62,505 nt of DNA from Rehaibacterium terrae (GCF_014202935.1 NZ_JACHHX010000018.1:1-62505), one strand, 5' to 3'; positions 44,199 to 56,738 are shown, counted from the first letter of the stretch. Notes: generated by a model from the sequence alone, not told the origin. Translations and numbers: made by a program.

Positions 44199-44816
44199 TC
44201 AGAAACGCACGCCCACGCTCAGTCCGTACACCCAGGGGTCGACATTGGCGGTGCCGACGTCGGCGCCGTCGACGCGCACCCGGGTGTCGAAGTCGAGCCG
44301 GCGCGCATCGGCGCGCAGGAACCACGCCTCGCCGAGATGGATGTCGGCGCCGACCACGTAGGTGATGCCGCTGGCGTTGCCGGCTTCGACCCGGCTGCCG
44401 GTGAGGATGCCGAAGGCGCGTTCGCCCGATACCCGCACCCAGCCGTAGCCGAGCCCGACGAACGGACGGAACGCGCCGATACCGGCCCGATAGTTGATGC
44501 CCAGGGCGATCGGACGATGCTCGACGGTGGCCACCGTGCCGGCGCCATCCAGGCGCACCTCGTGCCCGAACTTGTCCAGCCCGAGCCACAGGTCGGTGAA
44601 CCAGTGGCGATCCAGGTGCCAGGAAATGCCGCCGGTCAGGGCGGTTTGGTTGCCGACCCGTGCCGGCAGCCCGGCCAGGGTGCCGTTGTCGGACTTGGGA
44701 TTGACGCTGTGGCCGCCGATGCGGATCGCGAAGTCGGCGGCCGTGGCGGCCGGCGCGAGCGCGAGCAGGCCGGTGGCGAGCAGGGTGGCGGCGAGTGGCC
44801 GCAAAGCAGTCGACAT
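44199..44816 (-). CDS. OmpW-family outer membrane protein
   Basis: 205 residues. Signal peptide (MSTALRPLAATLLATGLLALAPAATA), then the OmpW start F-A-I-R-I-G-G-H-S-V-N-P-K-S-D-N-G, the 8-stranded barrel pattern with G-I-S-W-H-L, G-I-N-Y-R-A-G-I-G-A-F-R-P-F-V-G-L-G-Y-G, and terminal V-Y-G-L-S-V-G-V-R-F with the C-terminal phenylalanine. OmpW barrels pass small hydrophobic molecules across the outer membrane. Confidence 0.88.
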   Translation of the reverse strand: MSTALRPLAATLLATGLLALAPAATAADFAIRIGGHSVNPKSDNGTLAGLPARVGNQTALTGGISWHLDRHWFTDLWLGLDKFGHEVRLDGAGTVATVEHRPIALGINYRAGIGAFRPFVGLGYGWVRVSGERAFGILTGSRVEAGNASGITYVVGADIHLGEAWFLRADARRLDFDTRVRVDGADVGTANVDPWVYGLSVGVRF

Positions 44817-45003
44817 GACGTTCTCCCATCGCGCCGGGCAAGGGGCGCGCGCCGATCGATTATGCGCGGTGACCGCTCAAGGGCGCGTCGACGCGGCCGT
44901 GACGGAGCCGGGACGGAAGTCACCCCACCCAAAGGCACAGGTCGACTGCAACCATTTGCCCCCATGCTTGCGTCCATACCGGATATCGCCGCCCGGAGGT
45001 CCC

Positions 45004-45750
45004 ATGTACCGTCTCGTTCTCATGCTGGTGTCGATCCTGTCCGCCGCAGGCGCCCAGGCCGGGGTGCGCGGCTGTGACGTCGACAGCGATTACGACCTGC
45101 GCATCGGTGCGCAGGAGCTGGAGTTCACCCGCCCGCAGGGTGTGCCGGCCAGTGTGCTGATGCGCGGCGGGCGGCTGATCGTGGACGGTCGCGAGGTCGC
45201 GCTCGATCCGGCCGATGTGCGCCGGATCGCGGCGTTCGAGAGCGAGGTCCGCGCGCTGGTGCCGGAGGTCAAGGCGATCGCCCTGGATGCGGTGGAGATC
45301 GCCTTCGCCGCACTGACCGAAGTGGTGCGCAGCTTCAGCGACGACAGCGCCCCGGCGCATGCGCGGCTGGAGCACGCCCGCGCCGACCTCGTCACCCGGG
45401 TCCGCACGGCCGACAGCACTGCGCACTTCGACGAGCGGTTCGTGGCGCGCACCGTCGAGCAACTGGTCGGCGAGGTCGTGCCCTTGGTCGTCGGCAACGT
45501 CGTGTCGAGCGCGATCACGGCCGCCCTGTCCGGCGACCGGGCCGGGATATCGGAGATCGAGGCGCGCGCCGCCCGACTGGAGCGCGAGATCGAAACCCGG
45601 GTCGAGACCGGGGCGCGCGCCCTGGAAGCGCGCGCCGAGGGGCTGTGCCCGCGCTTCGCCCGACTGGCCGAGCTCGGCGCGAGCCTGGAATACCGGCATG
45701 CCGATGGGCGTGCCCTGCAGCTTCTGCGCATGGACGGGCGGACACGCTGA
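45004..45750 (+). CDS. DUF2884 (YggN-like) exported protein
   Basis: 248 residues. GGAGGT before ATG 45004; signal peptide MYRLVLMLVSILSAAGAQA. Mature part matches DUF2884: C-D-V-D-S-D-Y-D-L, L-E-F-T-R-P-Q-G-V-P-A-S-V, G-G-R-L-I-V-D-G-R-E-V, L-V-P-E-V-K-A-I-A-L-D-A-V-E-I-A-F-A-A-L. Periplasmic protein of unknown role. Ends with the strong terminator at 45805. Confidence 0.85.
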   Translation: MYRLVLMLVSILSAAGAQAGVRGCDVDSDYDLRIGAQELEFTRPQGVPASVLMRGGRLIVDGREVALDPADVRRIAAFESEVRALVPEVKAIALDAVEIAFAALTEVVRSFSDDSAPAHARLEHARADLVTRVRTADSTAHFDERFVARTVEQLVGEVVPLVVGNVVSSAITAALSGDRAGISEIEARAARLEREIETRVETGARALEARAEGLCPRFARLAELGASLEYRHADGRALQLLRMDGRTR

Positions 45751-45766
45751 GTTCCGCACACCTCCC

Positions 45767-45791
45767 GCAGCGGTTGCACGCCCGCTGCGGG
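45767..45791. repeat. hairpin CCCGCAGCGG..CCGCTGCGGG after DUF2884 gene
   Basis: A GC-rich stem around TTGCACGC, just before the T-tailed terminator at 45805. Confidence 0.5.
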
Positions 45792-45804
45792 ATTGCGCTC
45801 CCCA

Positions 45805-45836
45805 CCCCGCCGGTGTTTGCCGGCGGGGATTTTTTT
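45805..45836 (+). terminator. Rho-independent terminator before aceF
   Basis: CCCCGCCGG, loop TGTTTG, then CCGGCGGGG, followed by ATTTTTTT: the clearest intrinsic terminator in the window. Confidence 0.92.
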
Positions 45837-45939
45837 CGCCTCGCGGCGGGCCGCATGGACGGGTACGGTTGGCGGCGCACGCCGGCGCGGCGACAATGGC
45901 CCCTTTCCGTCCATCGGAACCATCCTCGGGAGAACGCAC

Positions 45940-47325
45940 ATGGCCGAAATCAGGGAAGCTCGGGTGCCGGACATCGGCGGTTATTCGGACGTGCCGGTGA
46001 TCGAGCTGCTGGTCGCGGTGGGCGACACCGTCGCCAGGGACCAGGGTCTGGCCACGCTGGAATCCGACAAGGCGACGATGGAAGTGCCGGCGCCGTTCGC
46101 CGGGGTGATCAGGGAACTGAAGATCAAGGTGGGCGATACCGTGTCCGAGGGCGCCGTGGTGGCGCTGATCGAGGTGGCCGGCGAGGGCGTCGGCGCGCCC
46201 GCGAAGACGGAGCCCGCCGCACCCGCGCCGATGCCCGGGCACAAGTCCGGAGCGAAGCCCGAGCCGGAGCCCGAGCCGAAGCCCGAGCCGAGGTCCGAGC
46301 CGAGGTCCGAGCCGAAGGCGGAAGCCGCCGCCGGCCCGGCGCAGGCGCGTCCGGCCGCTGCCGGTGAGGCGCGCACACCGCCGGTGGCCTTCGGTGCCGA
46401 GAGCATCCTGCCCGGCGAAGTCCCCTATGCCAGCCCGGCGGTGCGCGTGTTCGCCCGCGAGCTGGGCGTGGACCTGTCGCAGGTGCGCGGCAGCGGGCGT
46501 GGCGGCCGGATCGGCAAGGAGGACGTGCAGGCCTACGTGAAGTCGGTGATGAGCGGCGCTGCGCGTCCGGCCGCCGCCGCGGGCGGCGGCGGGCTCGACC
46601 TGCTGCCGTGGCCGAAGGTGGACTTCGCCAGGTTCGGCGAGATCGAAACCCGGCCGCTGTCGCGGATCAAGAAGATTTCCGGCGCCAACCTGGCTCGCAA
46701 CTGGGCGATGATCCCGCACGTCACCCAGCACGACGAGGCCGACATCACCGAGATGGAAGCCTTCCGCAAGCGCCTGGGCGAGGAGAACAAGGACACCAAG
46801 ATCACCCCGCTGGTGTTCCTGATCAAGGCGGCCGTGGCCGCGCTCAGGAAGTTCCCGCAGTTCAATGCCTCGCTGGACGAGTCCGGCGAGAACCTGGTGC
46901 TGAAGAAGTATTTCCACATCGGCATCGCGGTGGACACGCCCGACGGCCTGGTGGTGCCGGTGATCCGCGACTGCGACCGCAAGGGCCTGCTGGAGCTGTC
47001 GACGGAGCTGGGCGAGATCTCGAAGAAGGCGCGCGAGAAGAAGCTCGGTCCGGCCGAGATGTCCGGTGGCTGCTTCTCGATCAGCTCGCTGGGCGGCATC
47101 GGCGGCACCGCCTTCACCCCGATCGTCAACGCGCCGGAAGTCGCCATCCTCGGCGTTTCGCGCAGCAGCATGAAGCCGGTCTGGAACGGCAAGGAATTCG
47201 TGCCGCGGCTGATGCTGCCGCTGTCGCTGTCCTACGACCACCGCGTGATCGACGGCGCCGACGCCGCGCGCTTCACCAGCTACCTGGCACAGGTGCTGGG
47301 TGACCTGCGCCGGTTGCTGCTCTGA
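45940..47325 (+). CDS. aceF: pyruvate dehydrogenase E2, dihydrolipoamide acetyltransferase
   Basis: 461 residues. One lipoyl domain (about 1-80, lipoylated Lys44 in [10 protein letters not shown]), a P-E-P-K/R-S-E repeat linker (about 105-130), a peripheral-subunit-binding domain (about 160-200: [17 protein letters not shown]) and the catalytic domain (about 230-461) ending in [15 protein letters not shown], whose His is catalytic. The E. coli enzyme has three lipoyl domains; one is usual for xanthomonads. Transfers acetyl to CoA. The gene lies 30 kb from aceE; a GACAAT hexamer at 45892-45897 may be its -10. Confidence 0.96.
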   Translation: MAEIREARVPDIGGYSDVPVIELLVAVGDTVARDQGLATLESDKATMEVPAPFAGVIRELKIKVGDTVSEGAVVALIEVAGEGVGAPAKTEPAAPAPMPGHKSGAKPEPEPEPKPEPRSEPRSEPKAEAAAGPAQARPAAAGEARTPPVAFGAESILPGEVPYASPAVRVFARELGVDLSQVRGSGRGGRIGKEDVQAYVKSVMSGAARPAAAAGGGGLDLLPWPKVDFARFGEIETRPLSRIKKISGANLARNWAMIPHVTQHDEADITEMEAFRKRLGEENKDTKITPLVFLIKAAVAALRKFPQFNASLDESGENLVLKKYFHIGIAVDTPDGLVVPVIRDCDRKGLLELSTELGEISKKAREKKLGPAEMSGGCFSISSLGGIGGTAFTPIVNAPEVAILGVSRSSMKPVWNGKEFVPRLMLPLSLSYDHRVIDGADAARFTSYLAQVLGDLRRLLL

Positions 47326-47342
47326 GCGGCGCCATCGCGCGA

Positions 47343-47368
47343 CAGGAGCGGCGTGAGCCGCGAGCGGA
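47343..47368 (+). repeat. REP-like element after aceF
   Basis: CAGGAGCGGCGTGAGCCGCGAGCGG hairpin, the same family as 12481-12504. The rest of the 161-base gap shows only the AGGAGG ribosome binding site of the next gene. Confidence 0.6.
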
Positions 47369-47486
47369 GGCCCGCCGCGCTGCCGGTGGCGGCTCACGGC
47401 GTTCCTGCGGGCATGGAGCGCATCGCGCCGGCTTGACCGGCGCTGTGTTTCGGTAGGGCCCCACACGGATCCGCAGGAGGACGTGC

Positions 47487-49049
47487 ATGAGCCAAGTCAA
47501 CGACAGCAAACCAAAACTCGTCGTGCGCCGCGCCACGCCGGCCGATGTCGCCGCCGTGGTCGCGCTGACCGAGCGCGCCTATTCGCCCGAGTGGGGTTAC
47601 ACGCCCGAGATGGTCGCCGGCCACCTGGCGCATTTTCCGGAAGGGCAGTTCGTCGCCGTCTACGACGGCCGCATCGTCGGCTATTGCGCCACCTTCCGCA
47701 TCGGCGAAGCGCTGGCGCTGTCGCCGCACCGCTGGCGCGAGATCACCGGCAACGGCTATGGCTCGCGCCATGATCCATCCGGCGACTGGCTGTACGGCAT
47801 GGAGGTCTGCGTCGATCCCGAGTACCGCGGCATGCGCATCGGTCGGCGGCTGTACGAGGCGCGCAAGCGTCTGTGCAGCGACCTCAGGCTCAAGGGCATC
47901 GTGTTCGGCGGCCGCCTGCCCGGGCTGTCGCGCCGCAAGCGCTACCACGGCGACCCGGCTGCCTATGTCGAGGACGTGAAGGCCGGGCGGGTTCGTGACC
48001 GCGCGCTCAGCTTCCAGCTCGGCAACGGCTTCGAGCCGATCGGTGTGCTGCGCGACTACCTGCCGACCGACCGCGAGTCGCTCGGCCACGCCGCACATCT
48101 GGTCTGGCGCAATCCGCGCTTCGATCCGAATCCGCGGGTGGCCGCCGCCCAGCGCGAAGGCCGCATGCGCGAGACGGTGCGGGTGGCGACCATCCAGTAC
48201 CAGCAGCGGCGGGTGAAGAGTTTCGAGGAGTTCGCCACGCAGGTCGAGTTCTTCGTCGAGGTCGCCTCGGACTACCGTGCCGACTTCGTGGTGTTTCCCG
48301 AGCTGATCACCCTGCAGCTGCTGTCGATCGAGAACGAGCCGCTGTCGCCGCACGATTCGCTGGTGGCGCTGACCGGCTACACCGCCCGTTACCGCGAGCT
48401 GCTCGCGTCGCTGGCGGTGAAATACAACGCCAACATCATCGGCGGCTCGCACCCGACCGCGGTCGCCGATGGCGACATCCGCAACATCTGTTACGTCGCC
48501 CTGCGCGACGGTTCGCTGCACGAGCAGGAGAAGGTCCACGTCACGCCGAACGAGCGCAAGTGGTGGGGCATCAAGGGCGGCGACAGCGCGCGGGCGATCA
48601 TGACCGACTGCGGGCCGGTCGGGGTGATGATCTGCTACGACAGCGAGTTCCCCGAGCTGGCGCGGCACCTGATCGACCAGGGCGCGCTGATCCTGTTCGT
48701 GCCGTTCTGCACCGACACCCGCGAAGGCTATCTGCGGGTGCGCTATTCCTGTCACGCGCGGGCGATCGAGAACCAGTGCTACGTCGTGCTCTCGGGCAAC
48801 GTCGGCAACCTGCCGGGCGTGAACAACTTCGACATCCAGTACGCCCAGAGCTGCATCCTGACGCCCTGCGACTTTCCCTTCGCCCGCGACGGCGTCGCCG
48901 CCGACACCACGCCCAATGTCGAGCAGGTGGCCTTCGCCGACCTGCGCCTGAAGGATCTAGCCGTGGCGCGCAACGAAGGCACGGTGCAGAACCTCAAGGA
49001 CCGCCGCCACGACCTGTACCAATACAGCTGGAAGCGGCGTGGCGGATGA
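47487..49049 (+). CDS. GNAT acetyltransferase-nitrilase fusion protein
   Basis: 520 residues with a strong AGGAGG site. Residues ~1-210: GNAT fold, with V-C-V-D-P-E-Y-R-G-M-R-I-G-R-R-L-Y as the acetyl-CoA motif. Residues ~225-515: carbon-nitrogen hydrolase domain with the catalytic triad Glu (V-V-F-P-E-L-I, ~272), Lys (H-E-Q-E-K-V-H, ~350) and Cys (V-M-I-C-Y-D-S-E-F-P-E, ~383). The fusion is known in proteobacteria but its substrate is unknown. Placed between aceF and lpd on the same strand, which suggests linkage to acyl/amide metabolism (inference). Confidence 0.92.
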   Translation: MSQVNDSKPKLVVRRATPADVAAVVALTERAYSPEWGYTPEMVAGHLAHFPEGQFVAVYDGRIVGYCATFRIGEALALSPHRWREITGNGYGSRHDPSGDWLYGMEVCVDPEYRGMRIGRRLYEARKRLCSDLRLKGIVFGGRLPGLSRRKRYHGDPAAYVEDVKAGRVRDRALSFQLGNGFEPIGVLRDYLPTDRESLGHAAHLVWRNPRFDPNPRVAAAQREGRMRETVRVATIQYQQRRVKSFEEFATQVEFFVEVASDYRADFVVFPELITLQLLSIENEPLSPHDSLVALTGYTARYRELLASLAVKYNANIIGGSHPTAVADGDIRNICYVALRDGSLHEQEKVHVTPNERKWWGIKGGDSARAIMTDCGPVGVMICYDSEFPELARHLIDQGALILFVPFCTDTREGYLRVRYSCHARAIENQCYVVLSGNVGNLPGVNNFDIQYAQSCILTPCDFPFARDGVAADTTPNVEQVAFADLRLKDLAVARNEGTVQNLKDRRHDLYQYSWKRRGG

Positions 49050-49063
49050 GGCGATGGCATGCG

Positions 49064-49168
49064 TCAGCCGAGTGTGCGGCCGGCCAGGTGGGCCACGCCC
49101 CAGGCCAGCAGCCACAGGGTGAGGAAGGCGAGGGCGACGAGGCCGCGGTAGAGCTGCATCCGGTACAT
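49064..49168 (-). CDS. 34-residue single-pass membrane microprotein
   Basis: An ORF of 34 codons on the minus strand, in the gap before lpd: start M-Y-R-M-Q-L-Y-R-G-L, then a hydrophobic helix A-L-A-F-L-T-L-W-L-L-A-W-G-V-A, ending H-L-A-G-R-T-L-G. AGAGGAG lies 7 bases upstream of the ATG at 49168. An AT-rich promoter-like palindrome is 26 bases further up. Size and topology resemble small respiratory-complex subunits (CydX/DUF2474-like), but no oxidase genes are nearby. The protein is not recognised. Confidence 0.55.
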   Translation of the reverse strand: MYRMQLYRGLVALAFLTLWLLAWGVAHLAGRTLG

Positions 49169-49193
49169 GGCGGGGCTCCTCTGCGAGTCGTTG

Positions 49194-49223
49194 TTTAGTG
49201 TTGTATTAAACTATAACACTAAA
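49194..49223. promoter_or_regulatory. AT-rich palindrome, operator/promoter-like
   Basis: TTTAGTGTT, 12 bases, then AACACTAAA. Nearly the only AT-rich stretch in this part of the window, centred 40 bases upstream of the microprotein ATG and about 110 bases upstream of lpd. It looks like a dimeric repressor site over a promoter of the minus-strand microgene. Confidence 0.5.
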
Positions 49224-49281
49224 TCAGTGGATGGCATGGGCCGAAGGTCATGCCCGGGCGGGCGGTGCCGGCGCGCTCCGG

Positions 49282-49287
49282 TAGAAT
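49282..49287 (+). promoter_or_regulatory. candidate -10 element for lpd
   Basis: TAGAAT, 29 bases before the lpd ATG. Confidence 0.45.
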
Positions 49288-49315
49288 CCAGGATCTTTTC
49301 CGCAGGGAGACGCGC

Positions 49316-51082
<1,767 letters not shown>

Positions 51083-51170
51083 CCCCGCGCAGGCGGGTGG
51101 GCGAGGGCGGGCGCATGGCGGCGCGGGCCGGCTTCCGTCCTTTGCCTTTTCCGCAAGCGTGCGTGCGGTG

Positions 51171-51383
51171 TCAGGCGTTGAGCAGGGTGCGAGGGCTTGA
51201 GGCTGCACGGCGACGCGACTCGATCCGCTTCCACAGCCGCTCGTGGAAGTGATAGGCCACGGCGTTGCACAGCGGCTCGACCAGCGCGAGCGCGCCTCCG
51301 ACCCAGGCGCTGCCGGTCATCGCGTAGCCGACGGCGAAGGCGATGGTCATGTGCACGGCGGTGAAGGACAGTGTCTTTGCCAT
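51171..51383 (-). CDS. DUF2061 small membrane protein
   Basis: 70 residues: K-T-L-S-F-T-A-V-H-M-T-I-A-F-A-V-G-Y-A-M-T-G-S, G-G-A-L-A-L-V-E-P-L-C-N-A-V-A-Y-H-F-H-E-R-L-W. This is the DUF2061 pattern with two membrane helices; function unknown. Divergent from the atp operon. Confidence 0.88.
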   Translation of the reverse strand: MAKTLSFTAVHMTIAFAVGYAMTGSAWVGGALALVEPLCNAVAYHFHERLWKRIESRRRAASSPRTLLNA

Positions 51384-51603
51384 GACGACGCTCCGTTATC
51401 CGGAATGGTTTCCATTCTTGGCGATGCTGGGCCCGCCGTAAAGTCGATCGTTTCGCAAGTTTCAATCGATGTTGACTATCATATGGGGCGGTCACCGTGG
51501 CGGACGGCCGTGTTGTCCCGCTTCCGGAGCCACTGCTATACTTTTGCGTCTTGACTGGCCGTTTCTGGTCGCAAATCAATCCACCGAGCATCCGGACAGG
51601 CCC
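51384..51603. other. atp operon leader and divergent promoter region
   Basis: 220 bases, less GC-rich than the surroundings. The best sigma-70 site is at 51513-51542; other TTGACT hexamers lie at 51474 and 51551. No further gene is seen. Confidence 0.5.
51513..51542 (+). promoter_or_regulatory. putative sigma-70 promoter of the atp operon
   Basis: TTGTCC (51513-51518), 18-base spacer, TATACT (51537-51542): the best -10 in the window, about 55 bases before atpI. Confidence 0.6.
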
Positions 51604-51972
51604 GTGCACGCACCGATGGCCGCAGGCAAGCGCCTGACCCGGCGTTGTGTGTTGGCCCAGCTGGCGGTCGCGGCGGGTCTCGGGCTGCTGTTCTGGCCCT
51701 GGTCGGCGCCGGCGGCGCTGGCGGCGGCGCTCGGTGGTGGCGTGATGGCGGCGGGGACGGCCGTGGCGGGCTGGCGCGGATTTTCGCGCGCGGCGCCGGC
51801 GGCGGGCGATGCGCTCTGGCGGCTGGTCGGCGGACTGCTGATCAAGTGGCTGGTCGTGCTGCTCGGGCTGCTGCTGGGGCTGGCGCTGTGGCGATTGCCG
51901 CCGCTGCCGCTGCTGGCGGGGCTGCTCGCGGCTGAGCTGGCCTTCGTGCTGGCGGCCGCCAGACGGAATTGA
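51604..51972 (+). CDS. atpI: ATP synthase protein I (AtpI-like)
   Basis: 122 residues from GTG 51604, which has GGACAGG close upstream; ATG 51616 (MAAGKRLTRR) is the alternative. A basic N-terminus and four hydrophobic helices, ending A-E-L-A-F-V-L-A-A-A-R-R. Divergent in sequence, as AtpI proteins are; the call rests on size, topology and position as first gene before atpB. AtpI assists c-ring assembly. Confidence 0.82.
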   Translation: MHAPMAAGKRLTRRCVLAQLAVAAGLGLLFWPWSAPAALAAALGGGVMAAGTAVAGWRGFSRAAPAAGDALWRLVGGLLIKWLVVLLGLLLGLALWRLPPLPLLAGLLAAELAFVLAAARRN

Positions 51973-51995
51973 CTGACTTTCGGGGTTCGGCACAC

Positions 51996-52793
51996 ATGGC
52001 GGGCGAGGCGGAACTGACTCCCACCGGTTATATCCAGCACCACCTGCAGAACCTGACCTTCAAGGTCGGCGAGGGCGGTTTCTGGACGCTGCATCTGGAC
52101 ACCCTGATCACCGCGGTGCTGCTCGGCCTGGTGATGGTGTTCCTGTTCTGGCTGGCCACCCGCAAGGCCACCGCCGGCGTGCCGGGCAAGTGGCAGGCCT
52201 TCGTCGAGATCGTGCTCGAGTTCATCGACAAGCAGGCCAAGGACGCCTACCACGGCAGCAGCAAACTGGTGACGCCGATCGCGATCACCCTGTTCTGCTG
52301 GATCCTGCTGATGAACGGCCTGAAGCTGGTTCCGGCCGACTTCATCGCCAAGCCGCTGGAGTGGGTCGGCGTGCACTACTGGAAGCCGGTGCCGACCGCC
52401 GACGTCAATGCCACGCTCGGCATGTCGATCAGCGTGTTCTTCCTGATGATCTTCTTCGCGCTGCGCGCCAAGGGGCTGGGCGGCTTCATCCATGAGCTGT
52501 TCACCGCGCCGTTCGGCAAGTGGATGTTTCCGGCCAACCTGCTGCTCAACTTCGTCGAGCTGCTGAGCAAGCCGGTGTCGCTGGCGATGCGACTGTTCGG
52601 AAACATGTACGGCGGCGAGATCGTGTTCCTGCTCATCTGGATGCTCGGCGGCGCCGGCATCTTCGGTGCGCTGGCCGGCGGCGCCTTCGGCCTCGGCTGG
52701 ATGCTGTTCCACCTGCTCGTCATCCCGCTGCAGGCCTTCATCTTCATGATGCTCTCGATCGTCTACCTGAGCCTCATGGAAGAGCATCACTGA
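51996..52793 (+). CDS. atpB: F0F1 ATP synthase subunit a
   Basis: 265 residues from ATG 51996 (M-A-G-E-A-E-L-T-P-T-G-Y-I-Q-H-H-L), the conserved xanthomonad start. Multi-pass membrane subunit forming the proton half-channels. The essential arginine lies in S-K-P-V-S-L-A-M-R-L-F-G-N-M-Y-G-G-E. It follows atpI after 23 bases. Confidence 0.97.
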   Translation: MAGEAELTPTGYIQHHLQNLTFKVGEGGFWTLHLDTLITAVLLGLVMVFLFWLATRKATAGVPGKWQAFVEIVLEFIDKQAKDAYHGSSKLVTPIAITLFCWILLMNGLKLVPADFIAKPLEWVGVHYWKPVPTADVNATLGMSISVFFLMIFFALRAKGLGGFIHELFTAPFGKWMFPANLLLNFVELLSKPVSLAMRLFGNMYGGEIVFLLIWMLGGAGIFGALAGGAFGLGWMLFHLLVIPLQAFIFMMLSIVYLSLMEEHH

Positions 52794-53123
<330 letters not shown>

Positions 53124-53132
53124 ACCTGGTCG

Positions 53133-53164
53133 GGTGCGGGCCGGCCGTGCGGCCGGTCCGCACC
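53133..53164 (+). promoter_or_regulatory. hairpin between atpE and atpF
   Basis: GGTGCGGGCCGGCC, loop GTGC, then GGCCGGTCCGCACC: 14-bp stem with one G-T wobble, 10 bases after the atpE stop and without a T-tract. It may stabilise the atpE message so that subunit c is made in excess. Confidence 0.6.
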
Positions 53165-53225
53165 ATCGGATGAAGCACGGGGCGCATTCGCGCCCATGCC
53201 CGTCACACCTGGCTGAGCGAACCCC

Positions 53226-53696
53226 ATGAACATCAACCTCACCCTCTTCGCCCAGGCTCTGGCCTTCGCCGCGCTGATCTGGATCATCGCGACCCGGATC
53301 TGGCCGCCGCTGCTCAATGCCATCGAGGAGCGTCAGAAGAAGATCGCCGAGGGCCTGGCGGCGGCCGAGCGCAGCCAGAAGGACTTGGCCCAGGCGCAGG
53401 AGAAGGTCGACGCGGTGCTCCGCGAGGCGCGCGGCAAGGCCAACGAGATCATCGAACAGGCCCACCAGCGCGCCAACCAGATCATCGACAAGGCGAAGGA
53501 AGACGCCATCGCCGAGGCCAACCGCCAGAAGGCGGCGGCCGAAGCCGAGATCGCTGCCGCCGTGTTCCGCGCCAAGGAAGAACTGCGCCAGCAGGTCGCC
53601 GTGCTCGCCGTGGCCGGCGCCGAGAAGCTGCTCCGTCGCGAGATCGACGCCAACGCCCACAAGGCGCTGCTCGACGAGCTGGCGACCCAGCTCTGA
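53226..53696 (+). CDS. atpF: F0F1 ATP synthase subunit b
   Basis: 156 residues: one N-terminal membrane helix ([16 protein letters not shown]), then a long charged right-handed coiled coil ([20 protein letters not shown]). Peripheral stalk dimer. Standard length. Confidence 0.97.
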   Translation: MNINLTLFAQALAFAALIWIIATRIWPPLLNAIEERQKKIAEGLAAAERSQKDLAQAQEKVDAVLREARGKANEIIEQAHQRANQIIDKAKEDAIAEANRQKAAAEAEIAAAVFRAKEELRQQVAVLAVAGAEKLLRREIDANAHKALLDELATQL

Positions 53697-53713
53697 GATG
53701 AGAGCGAACTGAC

Positions 53714-54244
53714 ATGAGCCACGCCATCACCCTCGCCCGTCCGTATGCCCGCGCGGCCTTCGCGCTGGCGCGCGACCACGGCGGGCTGCCGGCCTGGTCG
53801 CAGGCGCTGGGCTTCGCCGCCCAGGCGGTGTCCGATGCACGCGTTGCGGCGCTGCTGGGCCACCCCAAGCTCGCGCACGAGGCCCTGGTCGATCTGATCA
53901 GCCCGCCGGGCGAGGTCGATCCGGTGTTCCGCCGTTTCCTGGCCACGCTGGCCGAAAACCGCCGCCTGCCGCTGCTGCCCGAGATCGCCGCGCTGTACGA
54001 ACAGTTGCGCGCCGAGGCCGAGCGCGTGGTCAAGGCCAGGGTCACCTCCGCCACGGCGCTCGATGCTGCCGCGCTGGACAAGCTCAAGGCCTCGCTGAAG
54101 CAGCGCTTCGGTCGTGAGGTCGAGCTGACCACGGCGGTCGATCCGGCGCTGATCGGCGGCGCGGTGATCGACGCCGGCGAGGTGGTGATCGACGGCTCGC
54201 TGCGTACCAAGCTGGCGCGCCTGCAGTCCGCGCTCGCCCACTGA
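53714..54244 (+). CDS. atpH: F0F1 ATP synthase subunit delta
   Basis: 176 residues: helical N-domain ([12 protein letters not shown]) and the C-terminal signature [26 protein letters not shown]. It connects the b stalk to the alpha subunit top. Confidence 0.96.
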   Translation: MSHAITLARPYARAAFALARDHGGLPAWSQALGFAAQAVSDARVAALLGHPKLAHEALVDLISPPGEVDPVFRRFLATLAENRRLPLLPEIAALYEQLRAEAERVVKARVTSATALDAAALDKLKASLKQRFGREVELTTAVDPALIGGAVIDAGEVVIDGSLRTKLARLQSALAH

Positions 54245-54299
54245 CGATTTCTTTCAGCCAAGCCCCGGCCCCGGCGCCGGGCAATCAGGGAAAAATCCC

Positions 54300-55841
<1,542 letters not shown>

Positions 55842-55869
55842 TTCCAGCTTTTTTGTTTGAGGACGACCA

Positions 55870-56730
55870 ATGGCTCGAAAGAGAATGCTTATGTTTGCGG
55901 CCGGCATTTCGATGGGGCTGGCCGCGTTGATTGCCTTCCACTGGGCCACTAGTGAATCAGACCGAGTGCACCGAAATACACTACGGACTGCGGCTGAGCC
56001 GGGCGGCGCAAAGCAAGTTCCAGCACTCGGGCGTGCCGGGGCAACTCCCCAGCACAATGATCAGCGCGCCGTGACCTCAATCGTGCAAACACGTAACTCG
56101 ATCGCGGAGTCGTACCCAGACCTGCGATCTTTGGCTGAGCAAGGCAACTCGTCTGCTGCATATCAATTGTTCGAGGACCTGCTGGAGTGCTCGCTATCGT
56201 CCGAGCGTGCCCGCCATCTTGAGCGGTTTGCGGAGCAAGCTGGCACCGACGAAGCGATTACTCACGCAGCCAAAGGGATCGAAGCTGCCCATGCAAAGTG
56301 CCAGAGCATGTCGGATGAGGTTTTGGCTCAAAGGATAGAATGGTTGAAGCTCGCCGCTCGCCAAGGTCATGTAGTAGCAAAGGCGAACTTCTACAAGTTC
56401 GCTTTGGCAGAGTTTGACAATCCTGGCTTGGCTGTCGCGGAGGCCGAAAGGCTTGCGATGCTGCGCGACGAAGCGGTTCGTCATCTTCATGATGCGGCTG
56501 CCGCGGGCAACGTCGACGCGATTGGTTCGCTAGCCAATAAATACGCGGATGGGGGGCTGGTGCGGCCTGATCCGGTAAACGCCTATGTCTATACCACTGC
56601 GATGCGTGAGCTTGTAGGCAGCCCGGGGTACTCAACGATGTTGGATCGGATCAGTCAAGACCTTTCCCCGTCCGAGCTCGCAGAAGCACAGCGACGAGCC
56701 GACGCGTTTATATCGTTATGCTGTCGGTGA
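55870..56730 (+). CDS. membrane-anchored Sel1-like repeat protein inserted in atp operon
   Basis: 286 residues, preceded by GAGGACGACC. N-terminal anchor (M-L-M-F-A-A-G-I-S-M-G-L-A-A-L-I-A-F-H-W) followed by a soluble helical domain. Sel1/TPR-like units appear at ~155-180 (W-L-K-L-A-A-R-Q-G-H-V-V-A-K-A-N-F) and ~205-250 (L-H-D-A-A-A-A-G-N-V-D-A-I-G-S-L-A-N-K-Y-A-D-G-G). Base composition and codon use differ from the neighbours (ATA, AGG, AGT and other codons rare elsewhere). Sel1 repeats bind proteins; the partner is unknown. It is almost certainly acquired, and is likely read from the atp transcript. Confidence 0.8.
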   Translation: MARKRMLMFAAGISMGLAALIAFHWATSESDRVHRNTLRTAAEPGGAKQVPALGRAGATPQHNDQRAVTSIVQTRNSIAESYPDLRSLAEQGNSSAAYQLFEDLLECSLSSERARHLERFAEQAGTDEAITHAAKGIEAAHAKCQSMSDEVLAQRIEWLKLAARQGHVVAKANFYKFALAEFDNPGLAVAEAERLAMLRDEAVRHLHDAAAAGNVDAIGSLANKYADGGLVRPDPVNAYVYTTAMRELVGSPGYSTMLDRISQDLSPSELAEAQRRADAFISLCCR

Positions 56731-56738
56731 CATTGGGA

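Noticed and set aside
44494-45003. Upstream extension of the DUF2884 gene frame.
   Set aside because: It runs antisense through the OmpW-like gene; the signal peptide and GGAGGT define the start at 45004.
55845-55860. CTTTTTTG after atpA as a terminator.
   Set aside because: No GC stem precedes it; it is only a T-run.
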